Shown here in pieces: positions 54,301-64,000 of a stretch of DNA of 64,000 nt; the stretch's first letter is position 1; each line of letters starts with the position of its first letter. Both the position numbers and the translations under genes were made by a program. The DNA comes from Pseudomonas reinekei (GTDB taxonomy: Bacteria; Pseudomonadota; Gammaproteobacteria; Pseudomonadales; Pseudomonadaceae). Below the pieces are notes generated by a model that saw only the letters and a program-made list of their open reading frames with translations, was not told the origin of the DNA and did not search any database. The DNA is taken from the NCBI RefSeq assembly GCF_001945365.1, contig NZ_MSTQ01000008.1, forward strand, positions 124,001 to 188,000. Direction: 5' to 3'.

Positions 54301-54725
54301 AGACTGTTGGCGTCCGCCAGGGCTTTTTGCAGATCGCTTTGCTGGGTCGAGCGCTCGGTGAGCATTTGCTCGAGTTGCTGGATCGACTCTTTGGCGAAGC
54401 GTTGCGCCACCGGCACCACGGCGCTGGCCTTGAGACGCGTCAGCTCACGCTGGTTCTCGATGGTTTGCTTGGGGGCGGTGGCCAGTTGCTGCTTGAGATC
54501 GCTGAGTTTCTGCTCGTAATCACGCTGGTTGTTGAGCTGCGTCAGCGTGCCTTGCAAGACGGACTGCAAGGCCTTTTGATCGGCTTCCGGCAGTTTGCGG
54601 TCGGCGATCTTGTCCAGACTCGTCTGCACGGATTCGCGGGAGGGTGGTTCGGCGGCTTGCAGAGGGCCGACAGAAAGACTCAGGCCCACAAGGGCCATGA
54701 ACAAAAAAGAGCGCAGGCTTGACAT
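51372..54725 (-). CDS. mscK: Mechanosensitive channel of the MscK type
   Basis: A 1117-residue channel. A signal peptide (to about residue 24) is followed by a long periplasmic coiled-coil region (about 30-480) and a set of about eleven membrane helices. The C-terminal MscS core includes LQWLVAALSVGLGFGMQEIF, NFISGIMILFERPVRIGDT and IIVPNKTF. It releases solutes in hypo-osmotic shock; MscK-type channels also respond to K+. It is followed downstream by selO. Confidence 0.88.
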   Translation of the reverse strand: MSSLRSFLFMALVGLSLSVGPLQAAEPPSRESVQTSLDKIADRKLPEADQKALQSVLQGTLTQLNNQRDYEQKLSDLKQQLATAPKQTIENQRELTRLKASAVVPVAQRFAKESIQQLEQMLTERSTQQSDLQKALADANSLIITAQTRPERAQAEISASQTRIQQINNILKTGKDAGKTLSGEQRDQLNAELAALNALIPLRRQELAGNTQLQDLGNSQHDLLSEKSDRLDQEIQDLQSLINQKRLAQSQETVTQQSIEAQKAGGSSLLATESAANLKLSDYLLKSTDRLNEVTQQNLQTKQQLDSVTQSDSALDEQINVLKGSLLLSKILYKQKQALPRLKVDRDLADQIADIRLYQFEVSQQRELLSNPATYVDNLLATQPPEQITPQLRKSLLELATTRADLLERLNRELSAVLNESITLQLNQKQLLSTAQSLRATLDEQMFWIPSNKPLDLEWIHSVPDRLQRQVDTLPLASSLSELIDGLTQRPLLFLPLALLIGALLWRRKQLYARLNKVHQDVGHFKRDSQWHTPQAILINILLAMPVSLGLALCGLALQIDARGQNANMGAALLQMAQAWLVFYTAYRILAPGGVAELHFRWEKPQVEFLRGWVRRLGMVVMALVAVVAVAELQPAGLADDVIGMPVVLTCYALMTLLLSRLLISSPTHENASLFRKVVGILFTALPVALFVAVCFGYYYTALKLSDRLINTLYLLMFWLVIEATFVRGLSVAARRLAYQRALAKRQAAKEAGDGEAVIEEPTLDIEKVNEQSLRLIRLALLGGFMALLYWVWADLITVFSYLDNITLYEYTSGTGANMSMVPISIGDMLGALIIIGITFALARNLPGLLEVFVLSKLNLAQGSAYATTTLLSYVIAGVGFVSTLSTLGVSWDKLQWLVAALSVGLGFGMQEIFANFISGIMILFERPVRIGDTITIGNLSGTVSKIRIRATTITDFDRKDIIVPNKTFITGQLINWSLTDTITRVTLKLGVDYGSDLDLVKELLLKAARENPRVLKEPEPLVYFLNFGESTLDHELRMHVRDLGDRNPVLDEVNRFINREFKKQHINISFRQMEVYLKNLHGQEYKMVPIEPETKTIVPLPDGKQPPTMPPAAKLD

Positions 54726-54759
54726 AGAGACCGATCAAATACGAGGCGAAGATTGGAGT

Positions 54760-56502
<1,743 letters not shown>

Positions 56503-56631
56503 AGGCAGTACTCCAGAAACTCAAAAGACGGGCACAAACTGACCATGCAGTCCGCGTGCCAGCGATTCTAACCTGTTGAAATGTGATGCTGTCAAAAAGC
56601 TTTTTGGTGACGTTATCGAGTCATGCTCGAT

Positions 56632-56758
56632 CCCTGTGGCGAGGGAGCTTGCTCCCGTCAGGTCGCGTAGCGACCCTCGGAGTCGTTGCAAATTGATTTT
56701 GCAAGGCCGATTGCGACGGCTGCGCAGTCGAGCGGGAGCAAGCTCCCTCGCCACAGGG
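56632..56758. repeat. REP pair with nested palindromes (BIME-like)
   Basis: CCCTGTGGCGAGGGAGCTTG and following bases (56632-56657) are repeated as an exact reverse complement at 56733-56758. Between them sits the palindrome GGTCGC-GTA-GCGACC (56661-56675). It lies between the antiporter and the chemoreceptor. Confidence 0.8.
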
Positions 56759-56772
56759 GGTGTGGGGTCCCG

Positions 56773-58398
56773 TTACAGGCTGAACCGTCCAACCATGGTG
56801 TTCAGGTCCACTGCCAATCGCGACAACTCATTGCTCGCGGCACTGGTCTGATTGGCGCCGGTGGCCGATTGCACCGACAGGTCGCGGATGTTCACCAGGT
56901 TGCGGTCCACTTCCCGGGCCACTTGCGCCTGCTCTTCGGCGGCGCTGGCGATCACCAGGTTGCGTTCGTTGATCTCGACAATCGCGCTGTTGATCGTGTC
57001 CAGCGACATTCCGGCGCCGCGGGCGATGTTCAGGGTCGACTCGGCGCGCTCGGTACTGTTGCGCATCGAATCCACGGCGTGTTCGGTGCCGCTCTGGATG
57101 CTGCCGATCATGCGTTCGATCTCGCTGGTCGACTGCTGGGTGCGGTGGGCCAGTGCCCGCACTTCGTCCGCAACCACGGCAAAACCACGACCGGCCTCAC
57201 CGGCACGAGCCGCTTCGATGGCGGCGTTCAGGGCCAGCAGGTTGGTCTGGTCGGCCAGGCCGCGGATTACGTCCAGCACCTTGCCGATGTCACGGGACTC
57301 GTTGGCCAGGTCGCCGATCAGGGTCGCGGTGCTCTGCACATCGGCGCTCATGCGTTCGATGGCGCTGACGGTTTCCTGCACCAGATCACGGCCATCGCCG
57401 GCGGACGTGGTGGCGTTCTTCGAGGCTTCGGACGTGCTCACCGCGTTGCGCGCGACTTCTTCCACGGCACTGGTCATTTCATTGACCGCAGTGGCGGCCT
57501 GTTCGATTTCGTTGTTCTGCTGGGTCAGGCCGCGTGCACTTTCGTCGGTGACGCTGTTGAGCTCTTCCGCAGCCGACGCCAGTTGCGTGGCCGAGCCGGA
57601 AATCCGTTGCAGGGTGTCGCGCAACTTGTCCTGCATCTTCGACATCGCCAGCAACAGGCGACCGGCCTCGTCCTGGCCATCGACGGTGATCGGGCGCGTC
57701 AGGTTGCCTTCGGCGATCTGCTCGGCGGCGTCCAGGGCGTTGGCGATGGGTTTGGTGATGCTGTTGGTCAGCAACCAGGCGAACAGGATGGTCAGGCCGG
57801 TGGCGATGACCAGTAGGGTGATCACCAGATTGAAGGCCGATTCGTATTGGTCGGCAGCTTGCTGGTTGGTGTCGAGGGTCTGCTGGGTGTTGATCTCCAG
57901 CAGCTTGCTCAGCACCCCATTGACGGCTTCGGAGTTACTCAGCAGATCGGCGTTGAGCAGGCTGCGCAGTTCGTCGACCTGATTGTTGCGCGACAGGGTC
58001 TTCATCCGGTCTTCGATCTGACGGTACTGCCCGAGCAACTGCACGTATTGATCGTAGGTCGCACGTTCCTGCGGGCTGCTGATCAGCTTTTCGTAGGTGG
58101 CCTGGGCGGTGCGGATCTGCTGGTTGCGCATCTCCAGCAGCTCCATGGTTTTCTGCTGCACGTCTGGCTCGCGGTTCACCAGCAAACGGTAAGACAACAC
58201 GCGCAAACGCAGGGTCAATTGGGTGAATTCGTCCAGGCTCTTGATGCTCGGCACGCTGGTGACGGTGATGTCTTCGGCAGCGTCGCGGATCTTGCTCATC
58301 TGGTTCAGGGCAAACACGCCCAGCAGCATCATCAAACCGCCAATCAGGGCAAAACCGAGGAACGCTCGCGGCGCGATATTCATATTTCGAAGGGACAT
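56773..58398 (-). CDS. Methyl-accepting chemotaxis protein, four-helix-bundle type
   Basis: A 541-residue receptor started at ATG 58398 ([13 protein letters not shown]). The first helix ([20 protein letters not shown]) is followed by an all-helical periplasmic domain (about 30-190), a second helix ([20 protein letters not shown]), HAMP and the signalling domain with [20 protein letters not shown]. The ligand is unknown. A FliA-type promoter lies 56 bases upstream. Confidence 0.9.
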   Translation of the reverse strand: MSLRNMNIAPRAFLGFALIGGLMMLLGVFALNQMSKIRDAAEDITVTSVPSIKSLDEFTQLTLRLRVLSYRLLVNREPDVQQKTMELLEMRNQQIRTAQATYEKLISSPQERATYDQYVQLLGQYRQIEDRMKTLSRNNQVDELRSLLNADLLSNSEAVNGVLSKLLEINTQQTLDTNQQAADQYESAFNLVITLLVIATGLTILFAWLLTNSITKPIANALDAAEQIAEGNLTRPITVDGQDEAGRLLLAMSKMQDKLRDTLQRISGSATQLASAAEELNSVTDESARGLTQQNNEIEQAATAVNEMTSAVEEVARNAVSTSEASKNATTSAGDGRDLVQETVSAIERMSADVQSTATLIGDLANESRDIGKVLDVIRGLADQTNLLALNAAIEAARAGEAGRGFAVVADEVRALAHRTQQSTSEIERMIGSIQSGTEHAVDSMRNSTERAESTLNIARGAGMSLDTINSAIVEINERNLVIASAAEEQAQVAREVDRNLVNIRDLSVQSATGANQTSAASNELSRLAVDLNTMVGRFSL

Positions 58399-58453
58399 GG
58401 TGTTTACCGGGATGAGCGCACCTGAGGGGTGCCGAGGCTGACGTATGGATGAC

Positions 58454-58480
58454 TTATCGGTCATACGACTAAAGTCTTGA
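58454..58480 (-). promoter_or_regulatory. Candidate FliA (sigma-28) promoter of the chemoreceptor
   Basis: Read on the minus strand: TCAAGACT, 11 bases, ACCGATAA. Seven of eight bases of the -10 match GCCGATAA, and the spacing and TCAAG -35 fit Pseudomonas flagellar promoters. Confidence 0.65.
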
Positions 58481-58673
58481 GCCCCTGCGCGGTTTTGCCG
58501 CACAAACGCCACGGCGACGAAGTGCAGGAACCAGATCGGCCAATCACAGTCTCTACAGTTCGCGAGAAAGGTCAGTCGCCAGGAAAATCAAGGCCTTGCG
58601 CCCGTATAACCCTGGCGTCCACCGTAACTTTTCTTTATCGTACGCGCCCTTTGAAAATGCCTGGAAAATCAAA

Positions 58674-58904
58674 ATGTTGGAAGCATCCCTAAGCCAATTG
58701 GAACAGCTGGTCAGCGACCTGGTACAACAGAACCAGACCCTGCTCGGCACCAACCAGACCCTGAGCGCCGAACTGGCCCAGGCCAAGGATGAAAACGAAA
58801 GCCTGCAACTGAGCCTGATGGAACAGGAAGAGAAACAAGGCGCCACCGCTGCACGCATTCAAGCCCTGGTTGAGCGCGTCAGCGCCGGTCCCGTCAGCGC
58901 ATGA
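58674..58904 (+). CDS. Small coiled-coil protein (TIGR02449, ZapB-like)
   Basis: A 76-residue protein started at the ATG at 58674 (MLEASLSQLEQLV). It is almost all heptad-like (QNQTLLGTNQTLSAELAQAK). The family sits beside zapA and may be a division coiled-coil partner. The stop overlaps zapA by ATGA. Confidence 0.7.
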   Translation: MLEASLSQLEQLVSDLVQQNQTLLGTNQTLSAELAQAKDENESLQLSLMEQEEKQGATAARIQALVERVSAGPVSA

Positions 58905-59200
58905 GTTACGGCCCGGGTGTGAAAGTCGTCTCGATCCTGGGAGAGGACTACTCGATCAAGGCCCCGGAAGGGGAAGAGCAAACCCTGCTGGACGCTGCAT
59001 TAATGTTGAAAGCTGCCCTGGCCGACACCAAAAGAAAGTACCCGACGTTGATCGGTGACCGCCTGCTGGTCCTGGCCGCGATGAATCTGTGCTCCCAGCA
59101 GATCGAAATGCAGAAGCAACACAAGCTCGAACTCGACCGTTACCAAGAGCAAGTCAGCGCCACGGTTGAAGTGATCTCCAAGACGATCAATCAGGCCTGA
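58901..59200 (+). CDS. zapA: ZapA-family cell-division protein
   Basis: A 99-residue FtsZ-ring stabiliser. The N-terminal domain (VKVVSILGEDYSIKAPEGEE) is followed by a coiled coil. The sequence departs from the canonical Pseudomonas ZapA as I recall it, and it is not followed by ssrS (6S RNA) or the 5-formyl-THF cyclo-ligase gene, so it may be a second copy. Its partner is the small coiled-coil gene just upstream. Confidence 0.75.
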   Translation: MSYGPGVKVVSILGEDYSIKAPEGEEQTLLDAALMLKAALADTKRKYPTLIGDRLLVLAAMNLCSQQIEMQKQHKLELDRYQEQVSATVEVISKTINQA

Positions 59201-59240
59201 TCGGCTTTGCGCACAACCAAAGAATAAATTGTCGGTTTAG

Positions 59241-59250
59241 TTGTATACAA
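59241..59250 (+). promoter_or_regulatory. Candidate operator upstream of the Cache chemoreceptor
   Basis: TTGTATACAA is a perfect 10-bp palindrome 51 bases before the start and matches the core of many GntR-family (FadR/FCD) operators. TACAAT at 59246-59251 could be a -10 that overlaps it. The regulator is unknown. Confidence 0.45.
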
Positions 59251-59300
59251 TCGGCACGGCTGTTGCAGTGTTTCAGCCCTTTATTCTTTGGGGGTGCTCC

Positions 59301-61238
59301 ATGCAGTTCTGGCGACGCAGTATTCAGTGGCAGTTGATCCTGAGCATGGGCACCGCCCTGCTGCTCAGTATCCTGATCGTGGTTGGCATTTATACCCTCG
59401 TGGTCAACCGCCTCGCCCAGAGCTATCTGGTCGGACAAGCACTGCCGTCGAGCATCGAAGCGATGCGCAATGACATTGAACGCATCCTCGTTCAACCGCT
59501 CACCGCCGCCAGGGACATCGCCAGCAACAGCATGGTGCGCGACTGGCTGGCCGAGGGTGAAAACAGTGCCCAGACCGCTATGTTCACCGCTTATCTCGAA
59601 GGCATCCGCGCCGAGCACAACGCCTTTACCGCGCTGATCGTCGGCACTGCGTCCAATCATTACTTCACCGAAAAAGGCCTGGGCCGCACCCTCAGTCGCT
59701 CCAACCCCAAGGACGCCTGGTTCTACTCGTTCCTCGACAGCAAACAGCCGCGCACCCTCAATATCGATACCGACACAGCCACCGGAGAATTGGCGCTGTT
59801 CATCGACCTCAAGGTCGAACAGGCCGGCAAAGTCGTGGGCGTTGCCGGTCTTGGCCTGAGCATGAAAGAGCTGTCGGAGCTGATCCACAATTTCAGCTTC
59901 GGCGAGCGCGGCAAGGTCTATCTCGTGCGTTCCGACGGTTTGATACAGGTCCATCCCGAAGCGCAATTCAGCGGTAAACGCAACTTGGCCGAGCAAATCG
60001 GCGCAGATACCGCACAAGCGGTCATGGGGCAAAAAACTGCCACCAGCAGCGGCTTCCAGCGCGACGGAGAAGATTTCCTCGCCTTGAGCCTGCCATTGCG
60101 CGATCTAGGCTGGACGCTGGTGGCCGAAGTGCCACAGTCGCAGATTTACGCCGAAGCCCGCCGCGCCATGTGGATGAGCAGCGGGATCGGCCTGGCGGTG
60201 GCGCTGGTGTGCCTGTTGCTGGTGGTGTTGCTGGCCCGTGGGTTGGTGCGACCGATTCGTCAGGTAACAGCGGCACTGGTTGCCATTGGTAGCGGTGGTG
60301 GAGATTTGACCCAAAGGTTAGATTCCAGCCGTGCCGATGAGCTGGGCGACCTGGCCCGTGGGTTCAATCGGTTCCTGGATAGCCAGCGCGACATGATTGG
60401 TGAAGTGCTGACCACCAGCGAGCAACTGCGCACCGCTGTCGGCCAGGTTGCACGGGTTGTGGATAACACTGCTGAACGCTCTGGTCGGCAGCAGGAAATG
60501 ACTGACATGGTTGCCACCGCTGTTCACGAGATGGGCCTGACCGTTCAGGAAATCGCCCAGAACGCCGGCAACGCAGCATTCGCGTCGCAAACCGCTCGGG
60601 ATGAGGCGATGCAGGCGCGGGAAGTGGTGGGTGGCTCGATCCGGCATATCGAGAGCATGTCCGCCGAAATCGGCGTTGCCGCCACTGCGGTAGGGGAGCT
60701 GGCCCATCAGGTTGCATCCATCGACCAAGTGTTGGCAGTGATTCGCGGGATTTCCGAACAAACCAACCTGTTGGCGCTCAACGCCGCCATCGAAGCCGCG
60801 CGGGCCGGTGACATGGGGCGCGGGTTTGCGGTGGTTGCTGATGAAGTGCGCACCTTGGCGCGGCGCACGCAATCGTCCACCGACGAGATTCAGCAGATGA
60901 TCGGCAGCCTCAAGCAGGGTGCGGAAAATGCTGTGTCATCGATGCATTCCGGGCAAGCAGCGACTGGGACCGGCGTCGAATCGAGCCAGCGGACCGGGGC
61001 TTCGTTGACGGCGATTACCGGACAGGTCGAGCGCATCAGCGACATGAACCATCAGGTGGCGACGGCGACGGAAGAGCAGTCGGCGGTGACCGAAGAGATC
61101 AACCGCAACGTGCAGGGGATTTCCGATTTGGCCCGGGCGACGGCGGGGGAGGTCAGGGCTTGCCGTGAGGATTGCCAGACGTTACAGCGGTTGGCGGATG
61201 ATTTGGCGCGGCAGATGGGTGGCTTCAAGCTGAAGTGA
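59301..61238 (+). CDS. Methyl-accepting chemotaxis protein with Cache sensor
   Basis: A 645-residue receptor started at the ATG at 59301 ([14 protein letters not shown]). The first helix is [21 protein letters not shown] large periplasmic dCache-like domain follows (about 35-295; [28 protein letters not shown]), then a second helix, HAMP and the signalling tip [20 protein letters not shown]. It is a separate transcription unit from zapA, and the ligand is probably a small organic acid or amino acid. Confidence 0.88.
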   Translation: MQFWRRSIQWQLILSMGTALLLSILIVVGIYTLVVNRLAQSYLVGQALPSSIEAMRNDIERILVQPLTAARDIASNSMVRDWLAEGENSAQTAMFTAYLEGIRAEHNAFTALIVGTASNHYFTEKGLGRTLSRSNPKDAWFYSFLDSKQPRTLNIDTDTATGELALFIDLKVEQAGKVVGVAGLGLSMKELSELIHNFSFGERGKVYLVRSDGLIQVHPEAQFSGKRNLAEQIGADTAQAVMGQKTATSSGFQRDGEDFLALSLPLRDLGWTLVAEVPQSQIYAEARRAMWMSSGIGLAVALVCLLLVVLLARGLVRPIRQVTAALVAIGSGGGDLTQRLDSSRADELGDLARGFNRFLDSQRDMIGEVLTTSEQLRTAVGQVARVVDNTAERSGRQQEMTDMVATAVHEMGLTVQEIAQNAGNAAFASQTARDEAMQAREVVGGSIRHIESMSAEIGVAATAVGELAHQVASIDQVLAVIRGISEQTNLLALNAAIEAARAGDMGRGFAVVADEVRTLARRTQSSTDEIQQMIGSLKQGAENAVSSMHSGQAATGTGVESSQRTGASLTAITGQVERISDMNHQVATATEEQSAVTEEINRNVQGISDLARATAGEVRACREDCQTLQRLADDLARQMGGFKLK

Positions 61239-61259
61239 TGTGCTGGCTGTGCTGACGCC

Positions 61260-61349
61260 ATCGCGGGCAAGCCCGCTCCCACAGGTTTTTTTGTTGTTCA
61301 CCAATGTGGTAGTCAACTTCAAACCTGTGGGAGCTGGCTTGCCAGCGAT
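61260..61349. repeat. REP pair (inverted, mixed types)
   Basis: ATCGCGGGCAAGCCCGCTCC, then CACAGG (61260-61285), and CCTGTGGGAGCTGGCTTGCC, then AGCGAT (61324-61349). The two arms carry related but different cores. Confidence 0.75.
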
Positions 61350-61378
61350 TGGATTTCAAAGGCTACACAAGGCCGGGA

Positions 61379-63181
61379 TCAGAACCACTCATCCTGCATG
61401 CCCAGGCACACATCATCCCGAGCCTCAAGAATCGCCAGTTCATGATGGCAAGCCGGCACTTCCCACGTCAGGAAGTAGCGCGCCGCTTGCAGCTTGCCTT
61501 TATAGAAGCTCACATCCGCCGCGTTGCCCTTGGCCAGTCCTTCCTCGGCGCGGATCGCCTGTTCCAGCCAGCGCCAGCCAATCACCGTATGCCCGAACAC
61601 CTTCAGGTACAGCGCCGAGTTCGCCAGGCTGCTGTTGACCTTGCCTTGGGCCAGATCGGTCAGCAGGCCGATGGTCACGGTTTGCAGGCGGGCCACCAGT
61701 TTTTCCAGCGGCTCGCGCAGGGCGGTCAGTGAGTCATGGGCCTGTGCGCGTTCGGCGGTGTCGGCGATCAGGCGGATCAGTTGCTTGAGTCCGGCACCAC
61801 CGTTCTGTGCCAGTTTTCGCCCCAGCAAGTCCAGCGACTGGATACCGTGGGTGCCCTCGTGGATCGGGTTCAAGCGGTTGTCGCGGTAATACTGCTCAAC
61901 CGGGTACTCACGGGTGTAGCCGTGGCCGCCAAGAATCTGGATCGCCAGTTCGTTGGCCTTCAGGCAGAACTCCGACGGCCAGGATTTGACGATCGGCGTC
62001 AGCAAATCCAGCAGCTCATGGGCCTGCTTGCGTTCGGCTTCGGTCGCAAGCGTGGTGGTGTCATCGAACAGCCGCGCCGCGTACAGGCCGAGGTCGAACG
62101 AGCCTTCGACGTAGGCCTTTTGCGTCAGCAGCATGCGTTTCACGTCAGCGTGCTGAATGATCGCTACCGGTGCGGTGTTCGGGTCCTTGCTGTCCGGCAC
62201 GCGACCCTGCGGACGTTCGCGGGCGTACTCCAGCGAGTACAGGTATCCGGCGTAGCCGAGCATCACCGCGCCCATGCCGACGCCAATCCGCGCTTCGTTC
62301 ATCATCTGGAACATGTAGCTCAGGCCATGGTGAGGTTTGCCCACCAGATAGCCGACACACTCCCCGTTATCGCCGAAGTTCAGCGCGGTGGAGGTGGTGC
62401 CGCGCCAGCCCATCTTGTGGAACAAGCCTGCCAGCAACACGTCATTGCGCTGGCCCAGGCTGCCGTCATCGTTGACCAGAAACTTCGGCACGATGAACAG
62501 CGAAATCCCCTTCACCCCGGCCGGCGCGTCCGGCAGCTTGGCCAGCACCATGTGCACGATGTTTTCCGACAGCGGGTGATCGCCACCGGAAATGAAGATC
62601 TTGTTGCCCTTGAGCCGATAGGTGCCGTCAGACGCAGGCTCGGCGCGGGTACGAATATCCGACAGCGATGAACCCGCATGGGGTTCGGTCAGGGCCATGG
62701 TGCCGAAGAATCGGCCGTCGATCATCGGTTGCAGGAAGCGGCGCTTCTGCTCTTCGGTGCCGAAGCTTTCGATCAGGTTCGCCGCGCCCATGGTCAGGAA
62801 CGGATAAGACGTGGAGGCAGCGTTGGCCGACTGGAAATGCGCGAAGCAGGCCTGGGACAGCAGCGTAGGAAGTTGCATGCCGCCAGCGTCGAAACTGCGT
62901 GCGGCGTTGAGGAACCCGGCTTCGAGGAACGCGTCCACCGCCGGTTTCACTTCCGGAATCAGAATGGCCTGACCATCCTCATAGCGGGGTTCGTTCTCGT
63001 CGCCCTTGCGGTTATGCGGGGCGAAGAACTTCTCGGCGATGGTGCGGGCAGTGCCAATGGCCGCATCGAAGGTTTCGCGGTTGTGCTCGGCGAAACGCTC
63101 ACGCTGGGTCAGGCCCTCGGCATCAAGGACTTCATACAGCTCGAAAGCCAGATTGCGGGAACTGAGCAACGTCTCGGACAT
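61379..63181 (-). CDS. Acyl-CoA dehydrogenase, FadE-like
   Basis: A 600-residue flavoprotein that oxidises acyl-CoA at C2-C3. It shows LTEPHAGSSLSDI (about residue 165), the acyl-CoA dehydrogenase core and a C-terminal ACAD extension typical of the 600-residue Pseudomonas FadE family. Chain-length preference is not predictable here. It is monocistronic and flanked by REPs. Confidence 0.88.
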   Translation of the reverse strand: MSETLLSSRNLAFELYEVLDAEGLTQRERFAEHNRETFDAAIGTARTIAEKFFAPHNRKGDENEPRYEDGQAILIPEVKPAVDAFLEAGFLNAARSFDAGGMQLPTLLSQACFAHFQSANAASTSYPFLTMGAANLIESFGTEEQKRRFLQPMIDGRFFGTMALTEPHAGSSLSDIRTRAEPASDGTYRLKGNKIFISGGDHPLSENIVHMVLAKLPDAPAGVKGISLFIVPKFLVNDDGSLGQRNDVLLAGLFHKMGWRGTTSTALNFGDNGECVGYLVGKPHHGLSYMFQMMNEARIGVGMGAVMLGYAGYLYSLEYARERPQGRVPDSKDPNTAPVAIIQHADVKRMLLTQKAYVEGSFDLGLYAARLFDDTTTLATEAERKQAHELLDLLTPIVKSWPSEFCLKANELAIQILGGHGYTREYPVEQYYRDNRLNPIHEGTHGIQSLDLLGRKLAQNGGAGLKQLIRLIADTAERAQAHDSLTALREPLEKLVARLQTVTIGLLTDLAQGKVNSSLANSALYLKVFGHTVIGWRWLEQAIRAEEGLAKGNAADVSFYKGKLQAARYFLTWEVPACHHELAILEARDDVCLGMQDEWF

Positions 63182-63298
63182 GGCGGCCTACCTTTTATTG
63201 GGATGGGCCGAGTCTAGGCGCGGGAATAAAAGCTGAACAGGATGATTGATGAGCGTGATGGTGGGGCAGAGCGGTGACTTTACAAGCGCCACAAAACA

Positions 63299-63389
63299 CT
63301 GTGGGAGCGAGCCTGCTCGCGAAAGCGGTGGGTCAGCAACATTAATGTCGACTGACACTCCTTCTTCGCGAGCAGGCTCGCTCCCACAG
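63299..63389. repeat. REP pair (inverted)
   Basis: CTGTGGGAGCGAGCCTGCTC, then GCGAA (63299-63323), and its exact reverse complement at 63365-63389, between putA and the acyl-CoA dehydrogenase. Confidence 0.85.
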
Positions 63390-63436
63390 GGGTATTGCGT
63401 ACCAGGTAGCCATTGCGGCTACCCGGCTCATCGGTT

Positions 63437-64000
63437 TTAGCCGATCGTCATCAAGCTGGCATTACCACCCGCCGCAGCCGTGTTAACGCTCAATGCGCGC
63501 TCAATCACCAGGCGCTCCAGCGCAATGTTGGTTTCACCTTGCGACAGGCCCTGCACGCCAACGATGGCGCCGGCACGCTTGGCAATCTGCTGGCACACCG
63601 CGCGCAACTGATCGGAATGGCCGTGATGCAGAACCGCATCGAACACCACTTCGTCCTTGTTCCAGTCGGAAACCAGCTTGATGCGCGCCTGAACGTCCTT
63701 CGGCAAGCGTGCGAGCAAAGCCTTGGTCAGGTCGGCTTCCGGCCATACCGCCGAACCGCCGACAGCCAATACCGCAGCCAGTTGCGTCAGCAGGTCGCCT
63801 TCGACTTCCGCCAGGCACAGCACGTGTTCGCGCGGCAGGATCGCATAGCTGTTGCGCTCGCCGGTCGGGCCGGCCAGAACGCGGGTGATCCCGCTTTGCG
63901 ATTGTGCGGCGAATTGCACGCACAGGGCGCTCAGGTCGGCGGACTTGTGGTTGTCGGCCCAGGCTTTCAGGGCGGTCAGCGGTTGGCTCATGGCGTCACG
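63437..64000 (-). CDS. putA: PutA C-terminal part (proline dehydrogenase / P5C dehydrogenase), partial
   Basis: The last 187 codons of a gene running off the right edge; the frame is open to the edge through an internal Met at 63991. It matches the C-terminal domain of trifunctional PutA: TRVLAGPTGERNSYAILPRE, then ERALSVNTAAAGGNASLMTIG-type end. PutA oxidises proline to glutamate and represses its own gene through an N-terminal RHH domain that lies outside this window. Confidence 0.88.
   Translation of the reverse strand, partial: RDAMSQPLTALKAWADNHKSADLSALCVQFAAQSQSGITRVLAGPTGERNSYAILPREHVLCLAEVEGDLLTQLAAVLAVGGSAVWPEADLTKALLARLPKDVQARIKLVSDWNKDEVVFDAVLHHGHSDQLRAVCQQIAKRAGAIVGVQGLSQGETNIALERLVIERALSVNTAAAGGNASLMTIG

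Overview
The window reads as a chromosomal segment of a Pseudomonas, most likely of the fluorescens group. The reasons are the high GC content, pilMNOPQ-aroKB-damX-gltBD gene order, Pseudomonas-type REP palindromes between genes (cores GAGCCTGCTC, GGCAAGCCAGC, GAGCTTGCTC), a MscK-type channel next to a K+/H+ antiporter, and a PutA C-terminus of the Pseudomonas kind. No tRNA, rRNA, CRISPR array, intact insertion sequence or prophage was seen.

Left part (1-25.9 kb), housekeeping: a partial SPOR/FtsN-like gene, argS and priA on the minus strand; rpmE, a secreted nuclease-like protein and malic enzyme on the plus strand; PBP1A (mrcA) divergent from the type IV pilus assembly operon pilMNOPQ, which runs into aroK, aroB and damX; then gltBD (glutamate synthase) and hemE.

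A decayed stretch follows (25.9-29.2 kb). It holds remnants of type II secretion genes gspL/gspM, an intact MFS transporter divergent from a LysR regulator, a truncated PemK/MazF-like toxin gene and the tail of a DUF6124-like gene.

The centre (29.2-47.4 kb) is one 18-kb minus-strand operon of 20 genes for an aryl polyene pigment/lipid. It carries ketosynthases, a chain-length factor, ketoreductase, dehydratases, two acyl carrier proteins, an acyl-ACP ligase fused to a dehydratase, acyltransferases, a glycosyltransferase, a thioesterase, a LolA-like protein, an MMPL exporter and a DUF3261 lipoprotein. Less usual members are an aromatic amino acid ammonia-lyase, a flavin enzyme with the halogenase signature WxWxIP, a methyltransferase and a cation/proton antiporter-like protein. 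Eighteen of the 19 gene junctions overlap, so the operon looks tightly translationally coupled. The inferred scheme is: an aryl acid starter is made and loaded on ACP, extended and reduced to a polyene, possibly tailored by halogenation and methylation, coupled to a lipid, and moved to the outer membrane.

Right part (47.7-64 kb): a ParA-like ATPase, trxC, a higBA toxin-antitoxin pair, selO, mscK, a K+/H+ antiporter, a chemoreceptor with a FliA-type promoter, a zapA paralogue with a small coiled-coil partner, a second (Cache-type) chemoreceptor, a FadE-like acyl-CoA dehydrogenase, and the 3' end of putA.

The most notable observations are the halogenase-like enzyme and ammonia-lyase in the aryl polyene operon, the ligase-dehydratase fusion with complementary dehydratase active sites, and a REP pair translated as part of the LolA-like gene. 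Others are terminators or hairpins that overlap gene starts, and candidate operators for higBA and the Cache chemoreceptor.
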